Shown: one piece after another, positions 1-10,125 of the stretch
How the letters are laid out: each line of letters opens with the position of its first letter
How positions within the stretch are numbered: the first letter of the stretch is position 1
NCBI GenBank assembly: GCA_028565635.1
Contig: JAOXYB010072500.1
Coordinates: forward strand, 1-18,876
Source of the DNA: Phoronis ovalis
Taxonomy: Eukaryota; Phoronida; Phoronidae
Length of the DNA stretch: 18,876 nt
Direction of reading: 5' to 3'
Notes under the pieces: model-generated
Database searches by the model: none
What the model was told of the DNA's origin: nothing
The model's input: only the letters and a program-made list of their open reading frames with translations
Program-made: the position numbers and the translations under genes

Positions 1-165
1 TAAATATAAATATACGGAAATGGGAAAGTTAACACGCAACAGCAAACAAATTGTAAACCATATATATAATGAAGGAAATTATAAATTTATATATTTTTAT
101 GCAGCTTACTTTATTATGCAAGTAAGCTAAGGATTAGTTTTGTTCATTGTTGATTTTTCTTTCAG
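1..165 (+). other. Intron upstream of the first visible receptor exon (partial)
   Basis: AT-rich sequence ending in a pyrimidine tract and TTTCAG at 160-165, a good 3' splice site. The frame entering the exon at 166 is phase 1. Open reading continues a short way upstream to an ATG at 147, but that ATG lies in the pyrimidine tract and is not a credible start, because the domain at 166 begins inside a CUB-like module and has no signal peptide. Confidence 0.75.
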
Positions 166-2795
166 CCACGTGTACTCAATCAAAGAAAACGGAAGGAGGA
201 GCTGACGGGGTGATAAAAATCGGATATGGGGATGAAGAAAATTTAGGACCAACGTGGCAAATTACTGTGCCTATTAACAATGTAGTCGAGCTTTTACTGG
301 TTGATATGCATTTACCGTGCGTGGAATTCGATTTGGCAATATATGCTGCTGATGAGCTAGCAGAAAATGGACAGATTGATAATATTTGTGGCATTATGCC
401 TGAAGTTATTAAGGATAAGAATACACTATGGAAAGTATCAAGTAAGACTATTTTACTGGAACTTCGTGGCGACATTATTAATTTTGACATTGAAGATTTT
501 CGTGTCTATTTCACATATAAATTTCTCCCACTCACTAAATCATCATCTGTTGTTACTTCAAACATCGGCGAAGGAAAGTTTGCTGTCAATAAGTCTATGT
601 ATGTAGCGAATGTAGATTATTCCTGGCTACTTCAAACTAAATATCCAAAACAGATTCTTCATGTGAAAATCTACGATTTTGATCTTGAGGCAACGCGACG
701 TGCTAGTTCTGGAAAATGTTACGATTTTTTGCGAGTTCACGATGGATATTCTGAAGATTTTCCAATTCTGGGCGAAACGTGCGGCAAGAAACAAGAACTG
801 GAAATTGCATCGACTGGTCAATACATATTTCTCGTATTTCACAGTGATTCAAGTATAACAGGAACAGGTTTTCATGCATCCTTTTATTCAGTGCTTAGCT
901 ACTACGCCGAAAACAGTGGTCGAATAGAAAAGAACTCTAGTACTCCGAAATCCTATTCGCTGGAAAATAACGTTGATGTTTACATGTGGTTTCTAAATGC
1001 ATCTGCTGGCTACAGAACTGTTGGCAATTGGTCAACGACTGCACTAGGGACAGGGGCAACACTAAGCTTTCATAGCGGCAGAGTTGATGCGAATTACAAC
1101 TTGCGTTCTACGTTTAGCCTAGAAAAAGAGTCCACCGGCGTTTTTCCAGAATTGGCATTCATGTACCTCATTATAAAGGTTTCCGTTGACACAACACAAA
1201 CTACTTCTCATGACTTATTTACAATAAATTATGAATTTCTACCAAGTTCAGATAGTTTAGTTAGCGATCCGATTGCTATAGCAACTCCATTGTTAATAAA
1301 TACGGAACAACTTTTTGTTAATAATAACCACAATGTCAAGGCATGGCTTTTAACGCCACAGTCCAAATCGTATATCAAGATTTCAGTACAGGAACACCAC
1401 GCTTTGAAATCTGACGATCTCTGCTTAGACGAAGGGTTTATATTGGTAGACTTGTCGAGAACGCTTGGTCCTTTTTGCTCTTTTGATTTCGAAGACGTTG
1501 GGGGATGGAACTTTATATCTCACGGTCAGCATCTTAAACTGATATTCTTCTCATTCAATTCAATAGTGGGTACTTATAAACTTATTGTAGAGGAAACAGA
1601 TTGTCAAGGAATTGTGCTGGACGGTAGCAGATCAAATATTATAGATTGGGAAAGTTTCAGTAAACTGAATTCAGCGTCGACAGAATGTTGGGTATGGCAA
1701 TATTTCGTTAATAACAGAAATGGTCCTCATTTCCTATATTTAAACATTAAACCTGAAGTATTTTCTAAACTTAATGACACAGAAAGCACAGCATTATCTT
1801 TGACAATGACAGCAACAAATTTGAAGTGCAATCAGGAGAAGAGATGCATGGATTACTTTGTACAACTGAATGGAATACCAAAGTGCAGTGTTCTATACTC
1901 GGGGTCGGAGTGCAATGAAGAGCAATGGATTGGGTTTGTCTCTTCTTGCTCTTACGCTCATGCGTTCTTTTCGTTAACATTACGTAAATATAATGGAAAA
2001 GACGAAAATACTCAATGTAGTGAAAATTTCACATGTGGCATAGTGGTTCGACCAACTACATGTGGAACGATATACCTTGAGCCAGCGCTACAAGATCAAG
2101 TTTGCGAGTGGGTTATTGCCCGTAACACGGATATGTTAGCAGCATTCCATGAAGATAATTCGAATTTTCTTTTGATCTTCAACTCTTTACCGTCGGATGC
2201 TTGCTATAACAGTATATACATACACGAAGATATTGAAGTGGGAACTTTCATGTACTTAGATGGGCATCGTTATATACACAAGCATGCGATTTCATCATAT
2301 TGCAAAATCGCTAAACCATTTTATATTCACACATTAAGTGTCGGAAAAATTACAATTAGATATGTAAAACCTTCCGGTTACATATCAAAGGCAAGGGACA
2401 CTTTACAACTTGAATACAAATTGATAAGACAAACAGATACAAAAGAACCCGTAAAATGTTACTACGATCGACATCATGGCAAGATGCGCCCCTACGTAAC
2501 TGATATCATCAAATATGAGGGTCGTATATTACCACAAACTGGGTCTTGTTATTCAATCGGCCTGAAAGAAATCGATACTGGCACTACAGGTGTCTCCGCT
2601 GGATTTGGAGTTGTTAAAAATGATGCATGGAAAGACGCTTCATTGCTATGCAAACATGAACATGGGCATCTTATTACTATAAATACGGAAGAGGAATATT
2701 GGTTCTTAATGAATTTGTTTCAAAATCAGTGGAAAACATTAACTTTTAAATACGCACCGTATGTAGCCGTGTACATTGGTCTCCAGGAAGTAAAG
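166..2795 (+). CDS. Receptor exon A: CUB-module array and first half of a C-type lectin domain
   Basis: A single 2,630-nt exon. By alternating beta-strand pattern, paired cysteines and aromatic positions I place CUB or CUB-like modules at roughly 230-525, 545-890 (the most canonical, with CYDFLRVHDGYS and GTGFHASFY), 985-1245, 1340-1590, 1595-2050 and 2058-2430. Several lack the full cysteine set, so the count is approximate. From about 2545 a C-type lectin fold starts (CYSIGL, then DASLLCKHEHGHL and VAVYIGLQEVK). The exon ends at AAG|GTATGT. A second possible donor, GTAAAG, lies six bases earlier (GT at 2790-2791) in the same phase and would drop two residues. Both join in frame to the DGTYRWEDG of the next exon, which completes the lectin WIGL/DG signature. 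Confidence 0.88.
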
Positions 2796-5700
2796 GTATG
2801 TATCATATAGATGTACTGGAATAAGGTTGGCAGCACTAATTTGACGTATGTATATAGTGATTTCCGAATATTAGAAACACGACAATGTAAGAGTGAAATG
2901 TGAAATTGTCAGAACATTAAAATGTTCTAGAAATTCAATGTAAATAAAAGCAGTGGGCAGCAGTTTAAGTTGATGCGTTTAGCCGTAATTTTTCGTAAAG
3001 GTAATCGTTTTCAAATTGCTGCGTCCAAAGTGGCTGCTCCGCACACATACAACCCGTTAATTTTTGACTATTATTGATATGTCTCAAGAGACACAGGTTT
3101 CATCAATAATGGTATTATAATGGTGGTATTGACTTCTGTTTCAAAGAACCAGAGACTTAACTCTGCAAATTGAATGTTTGCTAATGATAAATAGTCGGAT
3201 ACGTATAGGCGTGCATTTATAGACAACAAGAAATCCTATACAGCTAGCTATATCAGAAACTTTAAAATATTTTATTGAAAAATTAAAATTTCCATTAGTT
3301 GTCAAAACATTGTATGCCCGAAATTTCATATATAGTTATTTTAATAACTATATATGAAATTTAAAAATTTTAAAACATGTTCCTCACATGAATTTAGAAA
3401 TGCGTCTTTGGCTTTGCACGTCTTACAGGTAGGTACATATTTGATCAGATTTGGTGGATTTCGTCACTTCGACAGAAACAAGTGCTGATAATTAACAAAA
3501 AGGTACTTTAAAATTATTTCTACGTACGCTTGTAATATAATAACAGTTATGGCATGTATTAATATTTATATTTAATTTAGTAAAATGGTATTACGATATT
3601 TTCGTAGGATGGAACATATCGCTGGGAGGATGGTAACCCTGTAACATTCACAAGATGGTATATCCCAAGGAATGAATCAACCATATATTGGCAGTCCGAA
3701 TTTAAACGTGCATTCGATAATGTCAGGGTGGACAATGATTTAAGAAATATTGTGTTTCAACATCTTTACCAACCAACCTGGGATCCTAGTGCCCGTTGTG
3801 TTGTTATGATAATTACAAATCCATACATTGGGGGTGTTTGGGTAAAAATACCGTGCAAGTACAAACTACAGTATAGTATTGGTGTTTGTGAGTACGACAA
3901 AGTGGTTGGGCCTTTTAATAAAACTGCTGTCGACTACGGAATGAGTTTGCAGCTATGTCCAGAAAAGTGGAATTATATTGTTGGCACATGTATGAAAATA
4001 ATCAGACATACTACGACTGTTTCTTTATTGAATGCTACGAAAATATGCCGCGATAATCAAGGGTCACTGGCTGCTGTTAAAACGGAACATTTATCAGAAA
4101 TAAATTATTACTTACATCTTTGGCAAATAGATGCGACTCAAATGACTGACAACATTTGGATAGTGACCCAAAAGGACAATGGCACTTGTAATATTCTCAC
4201 CAAACAGAATACAACGTGGGTGTTTCAGTCTATCAATTGCAACGATACAAAAAACAGAAGTGAAATAATTATTTGTGAGCACCAACTTGTCCCTGTTGAA
4301 CCAGGATGTACGCCCTCCCAGTTTAATTGCCTGGATGGTACTTGTATTTCACCAGGAAATGTATGTGATGGCGATCCTGACTGTACTGGTGGTGAAGACG
4401 AACAAAACTGTGTGAAATGTGGACGAACTTCCTTCAGGTATTCAAAAAAGTCTCAAGCGAAAATTGAGCTTACTGTAGGTTTCCGAATTATTCTTTTTTG
4501 TATATTCAACATACAGGTTTGTGACCGTGGTAAAATGACGTCAGAAATATCTGTTATTACGAGACATTGAGGGGGGAAATGAACTTTGTAAAACACCTTT
4601 TCTGAGATAATCGCTGGTAATAAATATATACGACGTGTATCGTTAACATTTACTTCTAAGCATCATCTTATACTTGATTATACTTGAACGTGACATCATT
4701 ATGTAACGAGCATTCGTAGGTAACCTGTAAAACATGGCTCTATTATAGAAATCGATATAATGTTTTTAAACCCGCAGCACATAATTAGAACATAACTTAC
4801 AAGGGTTTTGCATGTTTAGAAATACGTACCAATGTGCTTGCAATTTTTATTAACGTTACTGGTAAATTATTTACAACTTTCTTGTTCATATGCAATGCCT
4901 GTTTTTTTTCACAGGTGCGCAGACAATGAGCAATGTGTTCCGATGTCACTGTATTGTGATCACAAACAAGACTGTCTAGATGGCTCCGACGAAAAAAACT
5001 GTACGTACCAAACTTGTTCATCAGAGCAACATCGGTGCGGAGATGGAACTTGTATTTCAATAAACAGAATATGTGACTTCATTATTCATTGCAAGGACGC
5101 TTCTGATGAGACAGAAGAACTTTGTACCTGGTCGGACAGTTGTTTCAGTAACGGTGGGATTGAATGCTATAGTGGAAAATGTATACCAACAGTAATGCTA
5201 AATGATAATCAAGTAGATTGTACTGGTAATAACCAAGAAGATGAAATTAACCAATTCAAGCAAGACAAACCATTATCTGAAATATGTAAGCATCAGCAAG
5301 CATTTCCTTGTAGTGATGGTACTTCGTGTTGTCCCTTTGACCAACTTTGTATAAAAGATTTGAATTTGTACAACAAAACAACTGGCTGTACAAATTTTGA
5401 TCATTTACAAGGCTGTCAACAGTTTTCTTGTCCCGGAATGTTTAAGTGTCCAAACAGTTTTTGTATCCCTGTTCACAATGTTTGTGATGGAAAATGGGAT
5501 TGCATAAACGGGCACGACGAAAACAATTGCATGAATTATACATGCCCTAATGGGTATTTTAGATGTAAAAATGAAAATTGGTGTCTTGACCAAAGCAAAT
5601 TTTGTGACGGTAACGTTGATTGTAAAGCAGGGGATGATGAAAGGTTTTGCGAATTGACGACAATGTTGGAATGTCCCCGATCTTGTAGTTGTGTTGGATA

Positions 5701-7186
5701 CACGGTGGATTGTAAACCTGGTGAATTAGATTCCCTGCCATCTATTTCGCGTCATATGAGAGCCATCTTAGTTCCGCAGAATAAAATGAAATTATCCAAC
5801 GAGACATTTGTGGCCCATTATTATGTTGGTAAGTTAGATTTATCATGGAATGGTATCAAGGAGTTACCAGAAAATGTGTTTCGAGACATGTATAATTTAA
5901 TGGAACTTTTGCTATCTGGGAATTCGTTATCAATCTTGGAAGGATCTAGATTTGCGATTCCGGCTCTTAATGTTTTGGATCTTAGCCAGAATCAACTTCA
6001 GACAATAACCAGAGATGCTTTCTTGGGTATATACACTTTGCACATATTGAATTTAACCAGCAATCCTTCTTCTATGACATTGGAAACAACAATATTTGAT
6101 AATATTCAGATAAGGTCTCTCTTGACAGATAGTTTTCGGTACTGTTGTTTAGTGCAAGGCAAAGCGGGAACACAATGTTCACCAGGAGCTGACGAATTTT
6201 CAACATGTACTAATCTATTGTCAAATGACTACCTTCGAGCGTCTATATGGATATTAGGCTTGGCAGCATTTGTGGGGAATGCATTCGTTCTCATATGGCG
6301 CATCAAGGCGGACAAATTAAACATGAAAGTCAACGCATTGTTAGTGGTGAATCTGGGTATCTCGGATTTTCTAATGGGTGTGTATCTTCTAATCATAGCT
6401 GGAGCTGATATTTATTATTACTTCCACCAGGATGTACATCCATATTATCTGGATGATCCAAATTGGCGGTCAGGATTGTTGTGTCAGTTAGCAGGATTTC
6501 TTGCAGCGTTGTCCAGTGAGATGTCAGTAACAATGTTAGTCGTTATAACAATTGACAGATTCATGTTGACTGTTTTAGCATTCAAAGTAAAGCCAATGTC
6601 TGTGAAGTTTGTCACAATATTGCTACTAATTGTCTGGACAGTTTGGGTTTTAATCTCCGCTTTACCTTTCTATGGCATTGAATATTTTGGAGGTAACACA
6701 TTTTATGGTCGCAACGCAGTTTGCCTGGCATTTACGCTATCTACGGCGCAGTCTCAGAGTTGGGAATTCACACTCGCTGTATTTGTCATTTTTAATTTCA
6801 TTGTATGTTTGTTGATTGCAGCTGGCTATTTAGCAATATTTTGCCATTTAAGAAAATTGAGTAAAGCTCTTGGAAAAAAACAAACGTCTCGTGACGTAGT
6901 CCTTACAAGGAAGCTGAGCTTGATTGTTGGGACAGATTTTATTTGTTGGTTCCCAATCGTTGTTGCTGGTTGTGTAGCTGTTTCTGGAGTTAGCATTTCC
7001 CCAGAATTTTCTGCATGGGTAGCTGTTTTTATTCTGCCTATTAACTCTGCACTAAATCCTATATTGTACACGCTGTCTTCTGTTCAGTGCTTAGCAAAAT
7101 GCCGAAAGACGAAACAGGGCCACTCTGGTACCGATACTAATATCACGAATCAGAACAAGTCAACGTCAACGTCAACGTACATGTAA
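166..7186 (+). CDS. CUB/C-type lectin/LDLa/LRR seven-helix receptor, GRL101/relaxin-receptor-like (5' partial; 3 exons)
   Basis: Joined exons 166-2795, 3608-4437 and 4915-7186; the 5' end lies before the window. The splice phases agree: the intron before 166 is phase 1, the next is phase 0, the last is phase 2. They give one frame of about 1,909 residues ending at TAA 7184-7186. Domain order is about six CUB or CUB-like modules, two C-type lectin domains (the second degenerate), six LDLa repeats, a Cys-rich segment, LRRNT, about five LRRs, a Cys-rich hinge, 7TM and a short tail. The 7TM has the features of type C LGRs (relaxin receptors, molluscan GRL101), including FILPINSALNPILYTL in TM7. 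By family it is a plasma-membrane GPCR with a large extracellular ligand-binding or adhesive region. The ligand is unknown; relaxin-like peptides are possible by homology only. The CUB and lectin modules are additions compared with relaxin receptors. Confidence 0.88.
2796..3607 (+). other. Receptor intron (812 bp)
   Basis: The donor is GTATGT and the acceptor TTTTCGTAG, phase 0. It separates the two halves of the first C-type lectin domain. It contains a perfect 20-bp inverted repeat (3321-3362) and otherwise AT-rich sequence with no recognisable gene or element on either strand. Confidence 0.85.
3321..3362. repeat. Perfect 20-bp inverted repeat with 2-nt spacer
   Basis: Arm 3321-3340 (AAATTTCATATATAGTTATT) is exactly reverse-complementary to 3343-3362, with TT between them. 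It lies within the receptor intron and could form a 20-bp hairpin or cruciform. No flanking target-site duplication or terminal structure was seen to make it a transposon. Confidence 0.95.
3608..4437 (+). CDS. Receptor exon B: end of lectin domain 1, degenerate lectin domain 2, LDLa 1 and start of LDLa 2
   Basis: It starts after TTTTCGTAG with DGTYRWEDGNPVTFTRW, the usual conserved core of a C-type lectin fold. That domain ends with WVKIPCKYKL and VCE near 3895. A second, weaker C-type lectin-like unit runs about 3957-4284 (CPEKWNYIVGTC, ATKICRDNQGSLAAV, IIICE); it lacks an obvious EPN/QPD-WND calcium site, so sugar binding cannot be assumed. LDLa 1 is at about 4309-4411 with CDGDPDCTGGEDEQNC. 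The exon ends inside the second LDLa repeat at CAG|GTATTC, phase 2. Reading on past this donor gives 44 spurious residues and then a stop. Confidence 0.88.
4438..4914 (+). other. Receptor intron (477 bp)
   Basis: The donor is GTATTC and the acceptor TTTTTTTTCACAG, phase 2. The split codon AG|G is Arg and restores an uninterrupted LDLa repeat (CGRTSFR joined to CADNEQCVP). A frame starting at ATG 4832 runs through the last part of the intron into the next exon; its first residues are hydrophobic (see findings), but the T-rich 3' intron end explains this without a real start. Confidence 0.85.
4915..7186 (+). CDS. Receptor exon C: LDLa repeats, LRR block, seven-helix domain, C-terminal tail
   Basis: The exon completes LDLa 2 (CDHKQDCLDGSDEKNC), then gives LDLa 3 (5015-5126), a degenerate LDLa (5150-5245), a Cys-rich non-LDLa segment (5282-5415) and two more LDLa repeats (5416-5530 and 5539-5650). 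LRRNT begins CPRSCSCVGYTVDC. About five LRRs follow to near 6080 (KLDLSWNGIKELPENVF, VLDLSQNQLQTITRDAF). The hinge has FRYCC, as in relaxin receptors. TM1 has GN (GNAFVL), TM2 NLGISDFLMG, the first loop a Cys, TM3 SSEMSVTMLVVITIDRF (DRF in place of DRY), TM6 TDFICWFPIVV, and TM7 FILPINSALNPILY (NPILY at 7055-7069). The tail is short and ends in a Thr/Ser run; stop TAA is at 7184. The LRR block is short compared with glycoprotein-hormone receptors. Confidence 0.92.
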
Positions 7187-7882
7187 CTAGCAAACATGTA
7201 ATCATTATGTACACATATATGGATTTAATATCAAGTTATCACATAAATGCTGCAAATGGTTCGATCTAATTGTAATGTCACATAACAAATTAAGTATAAT
7301 AATTGAACTGCTTGATCATATTATTTATTTGTTTCATGATACATAATAGAAAAGAAAGGTTTGTTGTTAATTGTTAGTAATTACCAAACATTTTCGTGTT
7401 TCTTTTTGTCACTTTAGTTGTATTCTAGGTAAACTGAAAATGTTATACAAAATTTGGATGTAAGTTAAGCAAATGAAATTTGGAAATACCTGTTGATTTC
7501 TATGATTTCGATGTGTTTTGTTATTTCATAATAAGATCTACTAAAAAGGGTTACACTTTTATTTTGACTAAAAAGCATAGCCTACACTTCAGCTGTGTCA
7601 AAACACATTTCTTGTTTCGCAAATCAACCTTCTAATTCTCCACGCGAACTGTTGCATTGAATCACACTGCATGTTCTTCTAAATATAGATTTTTTTAAAC
7701 TCCCTCTTTATACATTCATTAACAATCATGGTGATAATTATGTTTACTTCTGAACAAATTCATTATGATGTGCATAAATATCGTCACTATGTGACGCAAT
7801 GTAATTAGAACAAATAGTAAAGATATTTATAACTAATTCATGTCATGGACTAAATCATGCAGCCGTAAAGAAACAAATATCT

Positions 7883-8071
7883 ATTAAAAATATGCAACGT
7901 ATTGTCGCTATATTGTACTGACTAATTCATAACAATGTTGCATCTTTTTAATACGATTATAAATAACACTAAAAACATAGTTACCCATATTTGAAGATTT
8001 CTTGCTGTTTGATATCAAACTCAATGCAGTCCACATAGTCTACAAAGGGGTTCACAACATATGACAATAAA
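7883..8071 (+). terminator. Candidate poly(A) signals of the receptor gene
   Basis: The first strong hexamers after the stop codon are ATTAAA at 7883-7888 and AATAAA at 8066-8071. Weaker variants occur earlier. Which one is used cannot be told without transcript data, so the 3' UTR is somewhere around 0.7-0.9 kb if either is right. Confidence 0.25.
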
Positions 8072-8514
8072 CTCTACATGGTAACATTTATGCTGAAAGT
8101 TTAAATGTAAATGGGATGTTCTTATCTCAAGACTCACTTACTTGGAAATTCCATTAAGAAAGTTTGGAGGAATGCTTGTTCTAATCTCGGATAATCATCT
8201 TCATACACATTTCCAAGAAATATTACATCATAATGAACATTTCTTAAAAATAAAAAAAAGTTAAAATTGACTGATGGTAGAAAAATAAGTGTTAGCTAAT
8301 TCATAAATTAATCCGGGAAATTAATGTCAGGAAATCATTAATCATTAATTTAGCTGGGACATAAGACAAGAACAGACTGAAACAGAACAGTTATAATTAC
8401 TAGCTTGTTGGAGACCCAAACAATATCATTAGCAAGAGTGTGTTTTTGTCCCATTTTCTCCATGAGCATGCCATGTGGGGATCACTAACATTGCTACCCT
8501 AACATTTCCAAAAA

Positions 8515-8778
8515 TTTGGATTGGGTTTGCTACCACAAGCTAAAATTTTGGATTGGGTTCCGCGGCACATCCCCGTAGTCAAAAAACCTTGAGTACCCCC
8601 CGGAAACTCTATCTTGACGGTCCCAGGGCACTCATTTTAATTCGAGCATTCCGAGGGTACTGGGACCTGACATATCGAATCTGACAGTCTTGTATTGGGC
8701 ACTCATTTTCAAACAATCCAAGGTCCCAGAATATTGTATAGAGTCAACGAGTCAACTTTGTCCTAGGGCACTAAATTT
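8515..8778. repeat. Unclassified degenerate repeat patch, period about 70 bp
   Basis: TTTGGATTGGGTT occurs at 8515-8527 and again at 8547-8559. GGGCACTCATTTT occurs at 8626-8638 and 8697-8709, with a diverged third copy GGGCACTAAATTT at 8766-8778, so spacing is about 70 bp. GGTCCCAG or similar stands near each copy. The patch is richer in G+C than its surroundings. No coding frame survives and I cannot assign it to a family. Confidence 0.6.
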
Positions 8779-8851
8779 CATATACTTGAGTGTTCGTTCT
8801 GCTACCGTCTGTGAAGAAATTAGAAATAAAATTTATTATATTGTCTTGTAG

Positions 8852-9009
8852 ATAAACTTGTGAAAAAGCTAACTGCTCAGAACACTCTAGCAAGGCTTAG
8901 CTTGGAAATCCTAAATGAGCCATACTATTTGGAACAAGCATATACTAGTATAATGTGGCTACAACTGGAAGAAGAAAACAACCAGTTTTTTCATAGGTTC
9001 ATTTATTGA
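8852..9009 (+). other. Unexplained open frame with acceptor-like 5' end
   Basis: After TTGTCTTGTAG at 8841-8851, one frame stays open for about 52 codons to TGA 9007-9009. The translation looks protein-like: charged and amphipathic, with LEILNEPYYLEQAY and WLQLEEENNQFFHRF. I do not recognise it. It could be a fossil exon, part of a decayed mobile element next to the repeat patch, or chance. There is no upstream partner exon that I could find. Confidence 0.2.
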
Positions 9010-9368
9010 ACATCGGTGCTATAATTTGAGACCTGACTGCTGTTTCCTACATAATGTACTTCCCCATCAACACCGCTATTCCAATATGGGTGGGGATTTT
9101 TGTAAGTAATAGCTCTGGATCATTTTATTTTATTGCTTTTTCAAAATATCATGAATTACATTGATTTTTATTAAATTTTATAGTAATTTTTATCTGAAAT
9201 TTTAATAATGACCACAGCAACATCCTAAGGGTTACTTTTTCTTTACAATTCCGACTTTATGTTTAAATAATTTAAATCAATTACAAGTAACTATTAGATA
9301 GATAACTTTACGTATGAATCATCCCATTCACACGAATATGTAACCATTGGCAATATTATATTTTAATC

Positions 9369-9424
9369 ATTCGAATAAGGAATCACTGGCCAAGCGGCCA
9401 GCTCTACGTTAGTGATGATCGAAT
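9369..9424. repeat. Imperfect hairpin
   Basis: Three nested arm pairs stand in register: ATTCGA (9369-9374) with TCGAAT (9419-9424), ATCACT (9382-9387) with AGTGAT (9411-9416), and TGGCC (9387-9391) with GGCCA (9396-9400) around an AAGC loop. Unpaired bulges separate them. It does not match a tRNA cloverleaf. Confidence 0.45.
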
Positions 9425-10079
9425 ATTTATTACACGTTTCAGGTTACTGTAAATGGTGCAATAGCGTATGCAACATCTAAGCAGAATCTTTTACCAACCA
9501 ATTCAACAAGACTTTAAAGAATTTAGTAAGCTGTGTTTAGATTTCCACATTATAACTGTTTGCACGATTTTAATAATCTGTTTCCAACCTGTCTATTGTT
9601 ATAGTTATTTGCAAGTAGGCTCATGCAACTTTCCGGTTTATATTTTTTGAATCCCGCCTGGTTGGTAGTCATTCATTTGATTGCAGTCATGCCCAACCGA
9701 TAGTAATTATATTTTTGTTTTGCAGTGGCTACAATAGCTGTCATCACTGCTCAACATTCTTGTTCCGATATAGGGACTTCTTTTTTATATTTGTAAATTA
9801 TGATGAGCTGTACGTATTGGTAATCGAAACCAAAATATTGAAACGATGGTAACATAGCGACACCCGGAGCGACACGCAGCCGTTACTTCTATTAGCATAC
9901 AATTCATGCCTACAGTTGAGTGATAGACAAATGCAAAATACACAAGTTGCATTTTTTGATTTGAGATATTTTCTTATTTTCAGGTGATTGTTTTCCTTGC
10001 ATTGAGCATATTAATTTTTGTGCTTAATATTCTTGGTCTGGTTTCAAAATTAAACGGTAGTAATGTTTTTGCAATACTA

Positions 10080-10125
10080 TTTTGAAACATTTGGCACCTT
10101 AACGTACGTGCCGTTCGTTTCAAAA
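10080..10125. repeat. Interrupted inverted repeat, with a third copy of the arm at 10230-10247
   Basis: The arm TTTTGAAACATTTGGCAC (10080-10097) faces an arm ending in GTTTCAAAA (10108-10125), with a 10-nt spacer that contains ACGTAC. Outer 9 and inner 5 positions pair; the middle four do not. A third copy, TTTTGAAACGCTTGGCAC, lies at 10230-10247 in direct orientation. The three half-sites suggest a small repeat element or terminal inverted repeats of a decayed miniature transposon. No coding content is visible. Confidence 0.6.

Noticed and set aside
147-165. ATG at 147 as the start codon of the receptor
   Set aside because: It lies in the pyrimidine tract of a 3' splice site and is followed by no signal peptide; the exon begins at 166 inside an extracellular module.
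346-366. CTGATGA followed by GAAA in the receptor exon as a second hammerhead
   Set aside because: The spacing and arms do not form stems II and III, and the sequence is explained by coding.
176-490. 104-codon minus-strand frame opposite the first receptor exon
   Set aside because: It is the antisense shadow of a domain-bearing coding exon.
9790-9880. ATGATGA near 9798 as a C box of an snoRNA
   Set aside because: No matching D box or terminal stem at snoRNA spacing.
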